From: Acidiferrobacter thiooxydans
Lineage (GTDB): Bacteria; Pseudomonadota; Gammaproteobacteria; Acidiferrobacterales; Acidiferrobacteraceae
DNA: 64,000 nt
Direction of reading: 5' to 3'
Assembly: GCF_003333315.1 (NCBI RefSeq)
Contig: NZ_PSYR01000001.1
Span: 434,001 to 498,000 of the forward strand
Each line of letters begins with the position of its first letter. Position 1 is the first letter of the stretch. Below, one piece after another: positions 35,048 to 44,900 of the stretch. The position numbers and the translations under genes are program-made. The notes beneath the pieces are model-generated. The model was not told the DNA's origin, ran no database searches, and was given only the letters and a program-made list of their open reading frames with translations.

Positions 35048-35917
35048 TTACGGGGTGGCGTTTGTCGAGGGTGCGGTCCCAGTCATATGCCCCCCCTGAA
35101 ATCGCCATGTCTCAATGATCGGCAGGATTCGAAGCCCGGGCCCGCGCACGGCCGGAAGGGGCGCGAACGGGGCGGCGCTGCGCACCATGGCGATGGCCGC
35201 GTGGTCGAGCGCCGGATGGGATGAGCGGCGCAGGATCTTCACGCTTTGCAGGCCGCCATTTTTGAGAATCTTGACCTCAAGCACGAGCGCCCCGGTCAGG
35301 TCATGCCCGGCGAACATGCGCCGATACTGCCGGCTCCCGATACGCTCCATGCGCCGAACCCATCGCATGATATAGGCCGCATAGGCAAAGCGGCGCGTGG
35401 AGACGCCGCCACGGCCACGGCCCGTAGCCCGCGCGACACGCCAGTCACGGCGGATTTCGGCCTTGAGGCGCGCCTCCTCGCCGGCCAATTGGCGGGCGAT
35501 GCCGAGTTGCTCGGCGATCGCGGCGTGCAATTGCCAGACGGGCTTGGCAAAGGTGAGGCGCAATGGACCCTGGCGGGTATGCAGCAGCCGGAGGTGATCG
35601 ACCGGCGACTGGCGCGCGCGCTGTCGCCGCTGCGGTTGCGGCGTGCCGCCATCGCGGGCGGCGGCGATGAACGGCGTGTGGGCCGCGCGCTTCTTGTGTA
35701 CGCCGCCTCCGCCGCGCATGTCGACCTGCGCGAGCCGTCGCGCATGGCGCGGCTTGCTAGCACTTGCCGCCTGGACGAGCGTCACATCGAGGGCATGCCC
35801 CCGTGATCCGTGAGGCATGTCGAAGCGCACGCCCAGGATCAACACGAGGTGCAAAAGCCCGGCAAGAAAGAGCGCGATGCCGAGGCGGTCGGCGGGTTTC
35901 ATGCGGACCGGTGTCAT
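35048..35917 (-). CDS. TonB-like energy transducer next to gshB
   Basis: The 289-residue protein has one N-terminal membrane anchor (residues 8-32), a long basic/Pro-Gln-rich periplasmic region, and a TonB C-terminal domain (residues 200-280) with GALVLEVKILKNGGLQSVKIL and ALDHAAIAMVRSAAPFAPLP. It corresponds by position to P. aeruginosa TonB3 (gshB-tonB3 next to pilG), which is needed for twitching motility. The start overlaps the gshB stop by four bases. It is distinct from the second TonB at 62598, which has exbBD beside it. Confidence 0.85.
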   Translation of the reverse strand: MTPVRMKPADRLGIALFLAGLLHLVLILGVRFDMPHGSRGHALDVTLVQAASASKPRHARRLAQVDMRGGGGVHKKRAAHTPFIAAARDGGTPQPQRRQRARQSPVDHLRLLHTRQGPLRLTFAKPVWQLHAAIAEQLGIARQLAGEEARLKAEIRRDWRVARATGRGRGGVSTRRFAYAAYIMRWVRRMERIGSRQYRRMFAGHDLTGALVLEVKILKNGGLQSVKILRRSSHPALDHAAIAMVRSAAPFAPLPAVRGPGLRILPIIETWRFQGGHMTGTAPSTNATP

Positions 35918-36879
35918 GGCCTGCCGGCGGTCTTGGTCATTTTGCGCTCCAGGACATCAAAAAGGTCGCTGGCGATGTTCAGGTGAAAGAGCCGGTCGAG
36001 TTCGCGCAGGCCGGTGGGGCTTGTGACGTTGATTTCGGTCAGGGATTCCCCTATAACGTCGAGCCCTACGAACAGGAGGCCTCGCGCGCGCAACGCTGGG
36101 CCCACGCGCTCACAGATGCGCCGGTCCGAGGGGCTAAGCGGCTGGCCGACCCCGGTGCCTCCGGCGGCGAGATTACCGCGCGTCTCGCCAGGCGCGGGCA
36201 CGCGCGCCAGGGCAAACGGAACCGGTTCCCCGTCGATCATGAGGATGCGCTTATCGCCGTCGGCAATGGCCGGCAGGAAGCGTTGCGCCATGGTAAGGCG
36301 CTGCTCGTTGCCGGTCATGGTCTCGAAGATGACGTTGACATTCGCGTCGCCTGTCGCCACGCGGAACACCGAGCTGCCGCCCATGCCGTCCAGCGGTTTG
36401 ACAACGATGTCCCCGTGTTCTTGCAGGAAGGCGTGCAAGGCATCCTTGCGACTGGTCACGAGCGTGGGGGGCATGCACTCGGGAAACCAGGTGGCGAACA
36501 ATTTCTCGTTGGCATCACGTAGGCTCGCCGGATCATTGACCACCAGCGCCCCGGCGGCCTGCGCGTGCTCGAGCAGATAGGTCGCATAGATGTAGTCCAT
36601 GTTAAAAGGCGGGTCCTTGCGCATCAATATGACGTCGGCGTCCGCCAGCGCGAGTTCGCGCGTCTCGCCGAGTTCACACCAGTCCTTGTCCGAATTGCGC
36701 ACCACCAGGCTGCGCACCCGCGCCACCGGACGATTGGCGGCCAGCGCGAGGTCGCGCGCCTCGAGGAAGTCCATGCGGTAGCCGCGCCGGCTGGCCTCGC
36801 GCAGCAGTCCCACGGTCGTATCCTTGTAGGCCTTGATGTGATCGACCGGATCCATCACCACCACTAGGTGTCGCGTCAT
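35914..36879 (-). CDS. gshB: Glutathione synthetase
   Basis: The 321-residue ATP-grasp enzyme adds glycine to gamma-glutamylcysteine. Family motifs: HLVVVMDPVDHIKAYKDTT at the start, VLMRKDPPFNMDYIYATYLL near residue 85, DIVVKPLDGMGGSSVFR (ATP lid, near 150), and FVGLDVIGESLTEINVTSPTG near the C-terminus (metal Asn/Glu). The ATG overlaps the gshA stop by four bases and the gene ends in overlap with the TonB-like gene, so all three are coupled. Confidence 0.95.
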   Translation of the reverse strand: MTRHLVVVMDPVDHIKAYKDTTVGLLREASRRGYRMDFLEARDLALAANRPVARVRSLVVRNSDKDWCELGETRELALADADVILMRKDPPFNMDYIYATYLLEHAQAAGALVVNDPASLRDANEKLFATWFPECMPPTLVTSRKDALHAFLQEHGDIVVKPLDGMGGSSVFRVATGDANVNVIFETMTGNEQRLTMAQRFLPAIADGDKRILMIDGEPVPFALARVPAPGETRGNLAAGGTGVGQPLSPSDRRICERVGPALRARGLLFVGLDVIGESLTEINVTSPTGLRELDRLFHLNIASDLFDVLERKMTKTAGRP

Positions 36880-38186
36880 TTTGTGTCCCCCGGCGCCTCC
36901 TGGAGTTCGCGCGCGGCGGCCAGCAGCGCGAGGCGCGCGACCACGCCATAGGCGTAAAAGCGGTTGGGCCCCGAGTCCGGGGCCAATGTCCCGTCGGGGT
37001 TCGTGCAGCATTCGGCAAAGGCCAGCGACTGGAACTGCATGCCGGGCGCGTTCAGGTTTTCATCGATGCCGCGCGCCTCGTGGAGGCGATAAAAGCCGCC
37101 CACTACGAAACGGTCCACCATATAGACCACCGGTTCGGCCACGGCCTGCTCGGGCCCGATGGTCTCGAACGTGTAGACGCCTTCTTGTACCATCACCTCC
37201 TGGACTGTCTGGCCCTCCTTGATCACCGCCATTTTATTGCGTTGCCGGCGATTGAGCTGGCGCACCTCGTCGGCGTGACGCACGGTCATGATGCCCATGC
37301 CGTAGGTCCCGGCATCGGCCTTGACGATTACGAAGGGTTCCTGGGTGATGCCGTAGTCCTGGTACTTCTCACCGACCAGGCGCAACACCTCCTCGACGTT
37401 GTGAGCGAGACAGTCTTCGCCCTCGCGTTTTTGAAAATCGATGCGCCCGCAACGGCGGAAGATCGGGTCTATGAGCCAGGGGTCTATGTCGTTTAGGGCC
37501 CCAAACTCGATGGCGAGCTCCCGGTATTGAGTAAAATGGTCGGATTTGAGGCGATTCCACCAGCCAAGCGACAGCGGCGGCATGACCGGCTGGGCGAGGC
37601 CTTGCAGGATCGCCGGCGGGCCCGAGGACAGGTCGTTGTTTAAAAGTACAAGACAGGGGTTGAAGTCCGGGACACCGACGCGGTCCCCATGACGCGTGAC
37701 CGGCGCCACGTGGATCGCGCGCCCGTTCGCCAGGGTCACGCGCGGTGGCACCGTGTTGTCCGCCAGCAGCGATCCGACGCGAACCTCGTAGCCGGCGCGC
37801 TCCAGGAGCATGACGAGCGCGCCGATGTTTTCCCAATAGAAGGTATTGCGGGTATGGTTCTCCGGTATCAGCAAGACGCGCGCCGCGCGCGGACACAGGC
37901 GTTCGACGGCCGCCTGCAAGGCCTGCACGCACAGCGGGTGGAAGGCCGGATTGAGGTTGTTGAATCCGGCCGGGAACAGGTTAGTATCCACCGGGGCGAG
38001 CTTGAAGCCGGCATTGCGCAAGTCGACCGATGTGTAGAAGGGGACTGGCGTTGTCAGCCATCTCTCATGAAACCACTGCTCGATCCGCGTTTCGCGTTCC
38101 AAAAACCGCTCCTCAAGGGCCAATAAAGGGCCGGTCAGGGCGGTTGTGAGGTGGGGGACGGGCTGATGTATGGGCTCACAGCTCAT
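36876..38186 (-). CDS. gshA: Glutamate-cysteine ligase (proteobacterial 436-residue type)
   Basis: The 436-residue product looks like the glutamate-cysteine ligase class described from A. ferrooxidans, unrelated in length and motifs to E. coli GshA (518 residues). Visible segments include SVDLRNAGFKLAPVDTNLFP (about residue 55), VLLIPENHTRNTFYWENI (about 102) and IVKADAGTYGMGIM (about 275). It makes gamma-glutamylcysteine for glutathione, of use under metal and oxidative stress. The ATG at 38186 has GAGG 7 bases upstream. It stands first in gshA-gshB-tonB, divergent from pilG. Confidence 0.88.
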   Translation of the reverse strand: MSCEPIHQPVPHLTTALTGPLLALEERFLERETRIEQWFHERWLTTPVPFYTSVDLRNAGFKLAPVDTNLFPAGFNNLNPAFHPLCVQALQAAVERLCPRAARVLLIPENHTRNTFYWENIGALVMLLERAGYEVRVGSLLADNTVPPRVTLANGRAIHVAPVTRHGDRVGVPDFNPCLVLLNNDLSSGPPAILQGLAQPVMPPLSLGWWNRLKSDHFTQYRELAIEFGALNDIDPWLIDPIFRRCGRIDFQKREGEDCLAHNVEEVLRLVGEKYQDYGITQEPFVIVKADAGTYGMGIMTVRHADEVRQLNRRQRNKMAVIKEGQTVQEVMVQEGVYTFETIGPEQAVAEPVVYMVDRFVVGGFYRLHEARGIDENLNAPGMQFQSLAFAECCTNPDGTLAPDSGPNRFYAYGVVARLALLAAARELQEAPGDTK

Positions 38187-38412
38187 GAGCGAACCTCGCA
38201 ACGGGAAAGAAGGCGAATAGTGACACCATGCGTCAACGAAAGGAAAGGCGCGGGCGGGACTTTCCTGGGACCGGGGGCCGGCCGCACGATGCCGGCCGCG
38301 TCCCGGGCGGCCGGCGGCCTAGAAATTTTTATCCACCCGTTAAATGGATTTCGTGACCAGCGTATGCTAGTAAATCAGGAGGGTGCGGAAAGACACGCAG
38401 GAGCGGCCCAAA
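38187..38412. promoter_or_regulatory. Divergent promoter region between gshA and pilG
   Basis: The 226-base gap holds GC palindromes around 38277-38320 (GGCCGGCC and GCCGGCC arms) and an AT-rich block (38321-38375) likely to contain the pilG promoter, with TATGCT near 38363 as a possible -10. Nothing else was recognised. Confidence 0.4.
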
Positions 38413-38811
38413 ATGGCCGTCCGAAACGTAGCGGCGAGGATTCCCGTGAGTATCAAGGTTATGATAATCGATGACAGCAATACGATACGACGAACGGCGG
38501 AGGCCCTTTTAAAGAAGGCGGGCTACGACGTCTACACGGCGGGGGACGGGTTCGAGGCCATGTCGGTCATTACCGACCGTCGGCCGGACATCATCTTCGT
38601 GGACATCATGATGCCCCGGCTAGACGGCTATCAGACCTGTCTTTTGATAAAAAACAATAAAGACTTCAAGCATATACCGGTCATCATGCTTTCCAGTAAG
38701 GACGGCTTGTTCGACAAGGCGCGCGGACGTATCGCCGGATCCGAGGAGCATGTGAACAAACCCTTCACCCAGGAAGAGCTGGTGGAGGTCATTGCCCGGC
38801 ATGTGCACTAA
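38413..38811 (+). CDS. pilG: Twitching-motility response regulator PilG
   Basis: A single receiver domain of 132 residues. VMIIDDSNTIRRTAEALLKKAG carries the acidic pocket, the phospho-acceptor Asp is in IIFVDIMMPRLDGYQT, and the conserved Lys is in HVNKPFTQEEL; LLIKNNKDFKHIPVIMLSSKDG is close to P. aeruginosa PilG. PilG is phosphorylated by ChpA and promotes pilus extension. An ATG at 38413 with AGGAG was taken; a GTG at 38446 with GAGGA is a good alternative. First gene of the pil/chp cluster. Confidence 0.93.
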   Translation: MAVRNVAARIPVSIKVMIIDDSNTIRRTAEALLKKAGYDVYTAGDGFEAMSVITDRRPDIIFVDIMMPRLDGYQTCLLIKNNKDFKHIPVIMLSSKDGLFDKARGRIAGSEEHVNKPFTQEELVEVIARHVH

Positions 38812-38871
38812 CCGTCCGTGGTCGCAACGTCCTGCGATTGGGCACCTTAGATAGAGAGGAGAGAAGCAAGA

Positions 38872-39234
38872 ATGGCGATTAAGAGTATTTTGGTGGTGGA
38901 CGATTCGCCAACCGAACTGCACCTCCTGCAGGAGATGCTTGGGCGTAACGGGTTTACGATCTCGACGGCGAGAAGCGGCGAGGAAAGCCTGGAGAAGCTA
39001 AAGACCATGCGTCCGGACTTGATCCTCATGGACGTGGTGATGCCCGGCATGAGCGGGTTCGAGGCCACGCGGACGATATCGAAGAGCCCGGCCACCGCCG
39101 GCATCCCGATCATTATTTGCACGACCAAGGGGCAGGAGACCGACAAGGCCTGGGGCCTGCGCCAGGGCGCAAAGGATTACATCGTGAAGCCGGTAGTGGA
39201 AAGCGTGCTGCTCGACAAGATCCGGGCGCTGTGA
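38872..39234 (+). CDS. pilH: Twitching-motility response regulator PilH
   Basis: A single 120-residue receiver domain: SILVVDDSPTELHLLQEML (acidic pocket), LILMDVVMPGMSGFEATR (phospho-acceptor Asp about residue 52), IICTTKGQETDKAWGLRQGA and IVKPV (Lys). This sequence is characteristic of PilH, which acts opposite to PilG, favouring pilus retraction. A GAGAGGAGAG ribosome site precedes the ATG. Its TGA overlaps the pilI GTG by four bases. Confidence 0.93.
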   Translation: MAIKSILVVDDSPTELHLLQEMLGRNGFTISTARSGEESLEKLKTMRPDLILMDVVMPGMSGFEATRTISKSPATAGIPIIICTTKGQETDKAWGLRQGAKDYIVKPVVESVLLDKIRAL

Positions 39235-39776
39235 GCGATATCGCCCAGGATAGCGCGTTCGCGCTCCTCCTGCGGATGCAGGCCGAGGCGCGGGCGCAGG
39301 CCCCGGGTCTGCCGGAACAGACACAGGCCGCACCCTTGTGGAGCGGCCTCGGATTCCGGCTGGCGGGCCTATCGCTGCTCGTGTCGCTCGACCAGATCGC
39401 CGAGGTGCTGGTGCGGCCGGAGGTCACGCGTGTCCCGGGTACGAAGCGGTGGGTGAAGGGCGTTGCCAACGTGCGCGGCTCGCTCCTGACCATCATCGAT
39501 CTGGCGGAATACTTCGGCAAGGCGCCGGTACCCATGGACGACAAGGCGCGCCTGCTCGTAATGCATGTGGGCGATTTTAGTACGGCACTCGTGGTCAACG
39601 AGGTCTTGGGATTAAAGCATTTCGATGCCGAGCGGGATCGGCGCGACATCGCGGGGCTCGATAACGCCGTTCTTATGCATGTGCAGACCGCATATGCCCA
39701 GGACGATACGTTATGGGGCGTCTTTGATCTGCGTTCGCTTACGGAAAGCCTCACTTTCAAGCACGTGGCGGCCTAA
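39231..39776 (+). CDS. pilI: CheW-like coupling protein PilI
   Basis: The 181-residue protein is a CheW domain (residues 38-175): FRLAGLSLLVSLDQIAEVL, VPGTKRWVKGVANVRGSLLTIIDLAEYFG and VNEVLGLKHF are typical. It should link the receptor PilJ to the kinase ChpA. The GTG at 39231 overlaps the pilH stop (GTGA) and gives a normal length. Confidence 0.92.
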   Translation: MSDIAQDSAFALLLRMQAEARAQAPGLPEQTQAAPLWSGLGFRLAGLSLLVSLDQIAEVLVRPEVTRVPGTKRWVKGVANVRGSLLTIIDLAEYFGKAPVPMDDKARLLVMHVGDFSTALVVNEVLGLKHFDAERDRRDIAGLDNAVLMHVQTAYAQDDTLWGVFDLRSLTESLTFKHVAA

Positions 39777-39832
39777 GGCCGGCACGACAAGCAATCGGGC
39801 GCATATAAGAACGTTAACGAGGAACATCGATT

Positions 39833-41962
39833 ATGGTGGCGAGACTATCCAAAAAGAAGGGGGTCGTTTTGGATCAGCCGACCGAAGAGCTGGCGTCCTT
39901 GGGCAGCGGGCAAGGCGAACGGTTCGTCGAGGTGCAGCCGGCACCCAAAAAACGCGCCAAGGCCGAGCGCGGCAAGAAGGGATCACGCGTCGGCCGCAGC
40001 ATGACCGGCATCTCAGTGCTGCTTCTGTTGATGGTCATGTCGCTCGTCGGGGTCGCGATTTTGTTCGGTTCGGAGGCCCAGCAGGCCAATCGCGACTCGA
40101 AGTATATCGAGCAGTCCGACCAGTTGCTCATGTTGTCGCAGCGTATCGCGAAGGATGCGGCGGCGACGATGCTCGGCGAGGAAAGCGCGTTTAGTGACCT
40201 CAAGCGCGCGCGTCTCGACTACCAGAACATCATCGACAGTCTGAAGGACGGTAACGTAAGCCTCGGCATACCGCCCAGCCCGATGATAGTTCGGCCGGCG
40301 CTCATGGCGCTCAATACCACCTGGCTCGGCGTGCGCCATCATGTCGATCAGATCATAAAAGAGGAAGAGCCGTCGCTCATGATGCACGACTATGTGGCGA
40401 CGGTGAACCAGACCGCGCCCATGTTGCTCGCCTTGTGGGATGAGATCGTGACGCGCGGCATGCGGGCCCATATGCCGCCTCATCTGATCTATCTTGCGGC
40501 GCGTCAAGGCATGCTGAGCCAGCGTATCACGATGGAGGTGAATCTGTTCGCCGAAGGCGGCAGCGCGGCGGCCGTGGCGGCCGCGGAATTCGGTGAGGAT
40601 ACGAAGCTCTTCAAGCAGACCCAGACGCAATTGGGACCGGAGCTTCCGGCGGTCACGCACGCCAAGTTCGAGCGCGCCGTGCGTACCTTCTCGGCCATGG
40701 ACGACAGCGTGCAAGGCATTCTGGCCGATGCCGCTCCGTTGTTCGTCGCGCAGCGCGCGGGTGCCAAGATCTTCCATAGCAGCAACAAGCTGCTCGCGCA
40801 AAGCCGCGCCCTCGTTGCGGGCTATATGGCGCTTTCGCATAAGCGCCGGTTCGAGAAGTACGCCGGTTACGCCCTGGCGGGGTTATCGCTCGTGTTCCTT
40901 TTGTTGCTCGGGCGCAAACTTGTCGGCGACGAGCGGATGCGGGCGCGCCAGAGCGCCAACCAGAACCGCGAGACGCAAGACGCGATCCTGAAGCTGCTCG
41001 ATGAGATGGGCGACCTCGCCGACGGTGACCTGACCATCCAGCCGCAGGTGACGGAGCAGATCACGGGCGCCATCGCCGACTCCATCAACTACGCCGTAAA
41101 GGAGATGCGTAACGTCGTGTACCGCATCAATACCACGGCGCAAGAGGTGGCGAGCGCCTCGAACCGCAGCCGCCGGACTGCGGCGGAGCTGAATGACGCC
41201 GCCACGCGCCAGGCCGCGCAGATCCTGGCGACCACCGAGCGCATCCGTACGATGGCAAAGTCCATGGACGATATGTCGCAGAGCGCGGGACGATCCGCAG
41301 AGGTGGCGCAGGGTTCGGTGTTGACCGCCAAACGCGGCGCCGAGGCCGTGCAGAACACGATCAAGGGCATGGATGAGATGCGCGAGCAGATCCAGGAAAC
41401 TGCCAAGCGCATCAAGCGTCTCGGCGAGAGCTCGCAGCAGATCGGGGAAATCGTGGAGCTCATCAACGACATTGCCGAACAGACCAATATCCTGTCGCTG
41501 AACGCCGCCATTCAGGCGGCCATGGCCGGAGACGCGGGGCGCGGCTTCGCGGTGGTCGCAGATGAAGTGCAAAGGCTTGCGGAGCGCTCGGGGGCGGCAA
41601 CCAAGCAGATCGCGGATCTCGTGAAGACCATTCAGGCCGATACCAACGAGGCTGTAAGTTCCATGGAGAAGGCCACGAACGGCGTGGTCGAGGGTACGCG
41701 CCTTGCGGATGCCGCGGGCCAGGCGCTCGGCCAGATCGAATCGGTGTCAGAGCAACTGTCGGGACTTATCGTGCGTATCGCCAAGGACGCGCGCGCGCAG
41801 TCCGAGGCGGCGACAACCGTCTCGACCAGCATGACCGAGATCCAGGAGGCGACGGCGACCACATCGGCAGGGACTCAACAGACCGCCGAATCGATTGCCA
41901 AACTCTCCGATCTCGTGGGCGAACTGCAGGCATCGGTTGCGGGCTTCAAGCTGCCGGCTTGA
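39833..41962 (+). CDS. pilJ: Type IV pilus methyl-accepting chemoreceptor PilJ
   Basis: The 709-residue receptor has a basic cytosolic N-terminus of about 55 residues, TM1 (about 57-78), a periplasmic PilJ-type sensing region with two similar halves ([14 protein letters not shown] and [13 protein letters not shown]), TM2 (about 344-363), a HAMP-like linker and the long signalling coiled coil with hairpin tip [24 protein letters not shown] at about 545. In P. aeruginosa PilJ senses pilus retraction and surface contact. The methylation enzymes pilK and chpB are absent from this cluster. Confidence 0.94.
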   Translation: MVARLSKKKGVVLDQPTEELASLGSGQGERFVEVQPAPKKRAKAERGKKGSRVGRSMTGISVLLLLMVMSLVGVAILFGSEAQQANRDSKYIEQSDQLLMLSQRIAKDAAATMLGEESAFSDLKRARLDYQNIIDSLKDGNVSLGIPPSPMIVRPALMALNTTWLGVRHHVDQIIKEEEPSLMMHDYVATVNQTAPMLLALWDEIVTRGMRAHMPPHLIYLAARQGMLSQRITMEVNLFAEGGSAAAVAAAEFGEDTKLFKQTQTQLGPELPAVTHAKFERAVRTFSAMDDSVQGILADAAPLFVAQRAGAKIFHSSNKLLAQSRALVAGYMALSHKRRFEKYAGYALAGLSLVFLLLLGRKLVGDERMRARQSANQNRETQDAILKLLDEMGDLADGDLTIQPQVTEQITGAIADSINYAVKEMRNVVYRINTTAQEVASASNRSRRTAAELNDAATRQAAQILATTERIRTMAKSMDDMSQSAGRSAEVAQGSVLTAKRGAEAVQNTIKGMDEMREQIQETAKRIKRLGESSQQIGEIVELINDIAEQTNILSLNAAIQAAMAGDAGRGFAVVADEVQRLAERSGAATKQIADLVKTIQADTNEAVSSMEKATNGVVEGTRLADAAGQALGQIESVSEQLSGLIVRIAKDARAQSEAATTVSTSMTEIQEATATTSAGTQQTAESIAKLSDLVGELQASVAGFKLPA

Positions 41963-41988
41963 GGGCTGGCGTGCCGGCCGGGGGTAAG

Positions 41989-44900
41989 ATGGTCACCGAA
42001 AGCAGTATCGATCTCGGGACGCTGGGATGGGTCAAAGACGAGATAGATGAGACCCTAAAGCAGGCGCGGCTTGCGCTCGAGGCCTTCGTGGAGCACCGCT
42101 CCGACGAGGCCAAGCTCAGGCTGTGCGCGAGCTACCTCCATCAGGTGAGCGGCACCCTGAAGATGGTCGAGGTCGATGCCCTGGCAGACCTCGTGGGCGA
42201 GGCCGAGGCCTCGGTGCAGGCCCTGCTCGCCACGACCGAGCCACCTCGCGAGGAGGTCCTGGAGCCGCTGGTACGTGCGCTGTTGCTGTTCCCGGATATC
42301 CTCGACCGGGTTCAAACCCGCGGTCTGGGCGACGGTCTTGCCCTGCTTGGGCTCGCCAACGAGTTGCGTGCTGGCCGGGGCGCCGAGCCGTTGCCCCCCC
42401 AGGCCTTCTTCCGGGTGGATCTTACGCCGCGGCCGCCAGGGGCGGCGGCCGCCGATGACGCGGGCTTCGTCGAGGCCTTTCGTCAACAGCGATCGCTGTT
42501 TCAAGCGGCGCTGTTGAAGTGGCTGAAGGGTGTCGCCGATGAGGAAAGCCGGCGCAGCCTGCCGGACCTCGTGCGCGGCTGGCGCGCATACGTCGCGTTC
42601 GCGCCCCTCGCCCAGTGTCTGTGGGTGGCCGAGGCATTTCTGCGGCTTTTGATCGATGCACCCGATCCGCGCGTCGAGGACAAGAAACTGATCTCGCGCC
42701 TCGACCAACTTCTCAAGCGTTTTGCCGACGGCCAGGATCGGGGCGGCAGCCGTAGCGCCTGCGAGCGATTGACGCGCGACATGCTATTTGTGCTGCGCGA
42801 GGGTGTATCGTCCGATCCCGTAATCACGGCCGTCCGTGAGGCCTTCGGTCTCGCGGGGCCGGCCCCTGATGAGTCCACCGAGGTCTCCATGGCCGCGCTG
42901 CGGTCGATTGCGAGCGCGCTGAGTCAGGAGATCGCGCAGGCGCAGTCGTTGCTGTCGCGCTGCTTCGATCCGCACGAAACGACAGACGATGCCAATGGCC
43001 AGCTGGTGCTGCTGCTCGACAAGATGGCCAAGACCTTCGCGACCCTCGAGGTCGCACCGCTGGGTGGACTGGCCGCGGCGATCGCTGAGGCCTGCCGGGC
43101 GCTGGCCGACGGGCGTCTCCAAAAGTCCGGGGCCGTGGCCATGGCCCTGGCCCAGGGGCTTTTGCAGATCGAGAGCGCGGCGCGCGAGATCCCTTATGGG
43201 GCCTCCGGTTGGCGGCTGGGGATCGACGAACAGACGCGGGTGTTGGTGAATCTCGCATCGCTGCCGGACACGAGCGGCATGGAGGTCTCCGAGGGGCCCC
43301 TGTCGGCGCAGGACAGGCGCCAGCTGGTGGGGGCGGTGTCCACCGAGATCCGTGCCAATCTCGCGCGTATCGAGGAGGCCTTCCTGGCATTTGTCGCCTC
43401 TCCGCGGGATCGCGAGGGATTGGCGGAGGTGCCGACCCTGGCGGCGCAGGTCGAGGCGGCCTTCCAGGTGCTCGAGGAGGAGCCCGCCTCTGATCTGGCG
43501 CGTGCCCTCCATGGGGCCCTGAACCGTCTGGCGCAGGGCCATTTGGCCCCCGGCGGGGCGTTTGCCGAGGCCCTGGCCGCCGCGGTCGCCGGTCTCGAGG
43601 CGCATGTCAACGGACTGGAGCGCGGCCGTCCCTTGCGTCCCGCGGAGCTTACCGACCTGGCGCGACCCTTGAACGAGATCGTGCGCGAAGAGCCCGCCCG
43701 TGAGGCCGTGCCGCCTCAGGCGCCGGCGGTGGCGGGCCCACAGCTCGCCATAGATCCTGAGATCCTGCCGGTATTTCTCGAGGACGCGCATCAGGCAGTA
43801 GCGCAGCTCGATGAGGCGTTGTCGGCGTGGCGTGCCGACTTGTCCGATGAAAACGCCGTGACCGTCGCGCGCCGCGCGTTTCATACCCTGAAGGGTAGCG
43901 GACGCATGGTGGAGGCCGGTGAGATTGCCGAGCTCTCCTATGATGCCGAGACGCTCTTGAACAAGATCCGCGCCCGCGAACAGGCCGTCAGCCCTGCCGC
44001 GCTCACCTGGGTGGCGCGCGCCCATGAGGTGGTACGGGATTGGGTGGCGGCCGTGGAGCAGGGCCAAGGACTCCCGGAGATGGCGGTCGTTCGCGATGCC
44101 CTCCAGGCCTTGGCGGCGGGGCGCGAGCCATCCCCGGCAACGCCCGTGCCGGACACGGCCGCGGGCCCCATCACTCTGCTGGCCGAGGGCGATGGCGTCG
44201 TGGTGCTGTCCGGCGAGGGCGCGGCCTGCGGCGACGAGATCCTGGTCCCGGGCGACGAGGGATTGGATGGCGTCGCACACACCGCCTCGCCGCCCCACGC
44301 GTCACCGCTTTTTGCCGATCCCTTGCTGCGCGATATCTTCGTCGCCGAGACGCGCGACCACCTGCGCGTGTTGGCGGCCGTGCTCGCCGATGGCCCTCAA
44401 CATCCGGTGTCAGCCGATCTATTGCGCGCCGTGCATACGATGCAGGGAAGCGCCCGTTCCGTGGCGCTCCTGGCTATGGCCGACTCATGCGCCGGTCTGG
44501 AGCGTTGCCTTCAGGCCCGCGAGATCGATCAAAAACCGCTCGGGACCGAGGCTGCCGACCTCTTGGGGTGCCTAGCGGTCGCCATCGAGGGCGTGCTCGC
44601 CGCCCTGGGCGACAACGGCGATCCGGACGCGCCGCTTGCGGCCCTTGCGGAACGTCTGGACGCGCTCACGCGGGAGGGGCTGCCGCACCCCGGGCTCACC
44701 TGGTGGCAAAAGAATCTGGCGTTGCAGGAGGGGGTGCGCGAGGCTGTACCCGGGGAGTCCGATGGACAGGGCGTACCCGAGGGCGCGGTGGTAAGCGCCC
44801 TACCCGGGGAACGCTCGGGGAGTCCGATCGAGGCCCTTCAGTCCGCCGACCCGGTGGTATTTCCCGGAGCGGATGCGCCGTACGAGGCGATCGACCCCGA

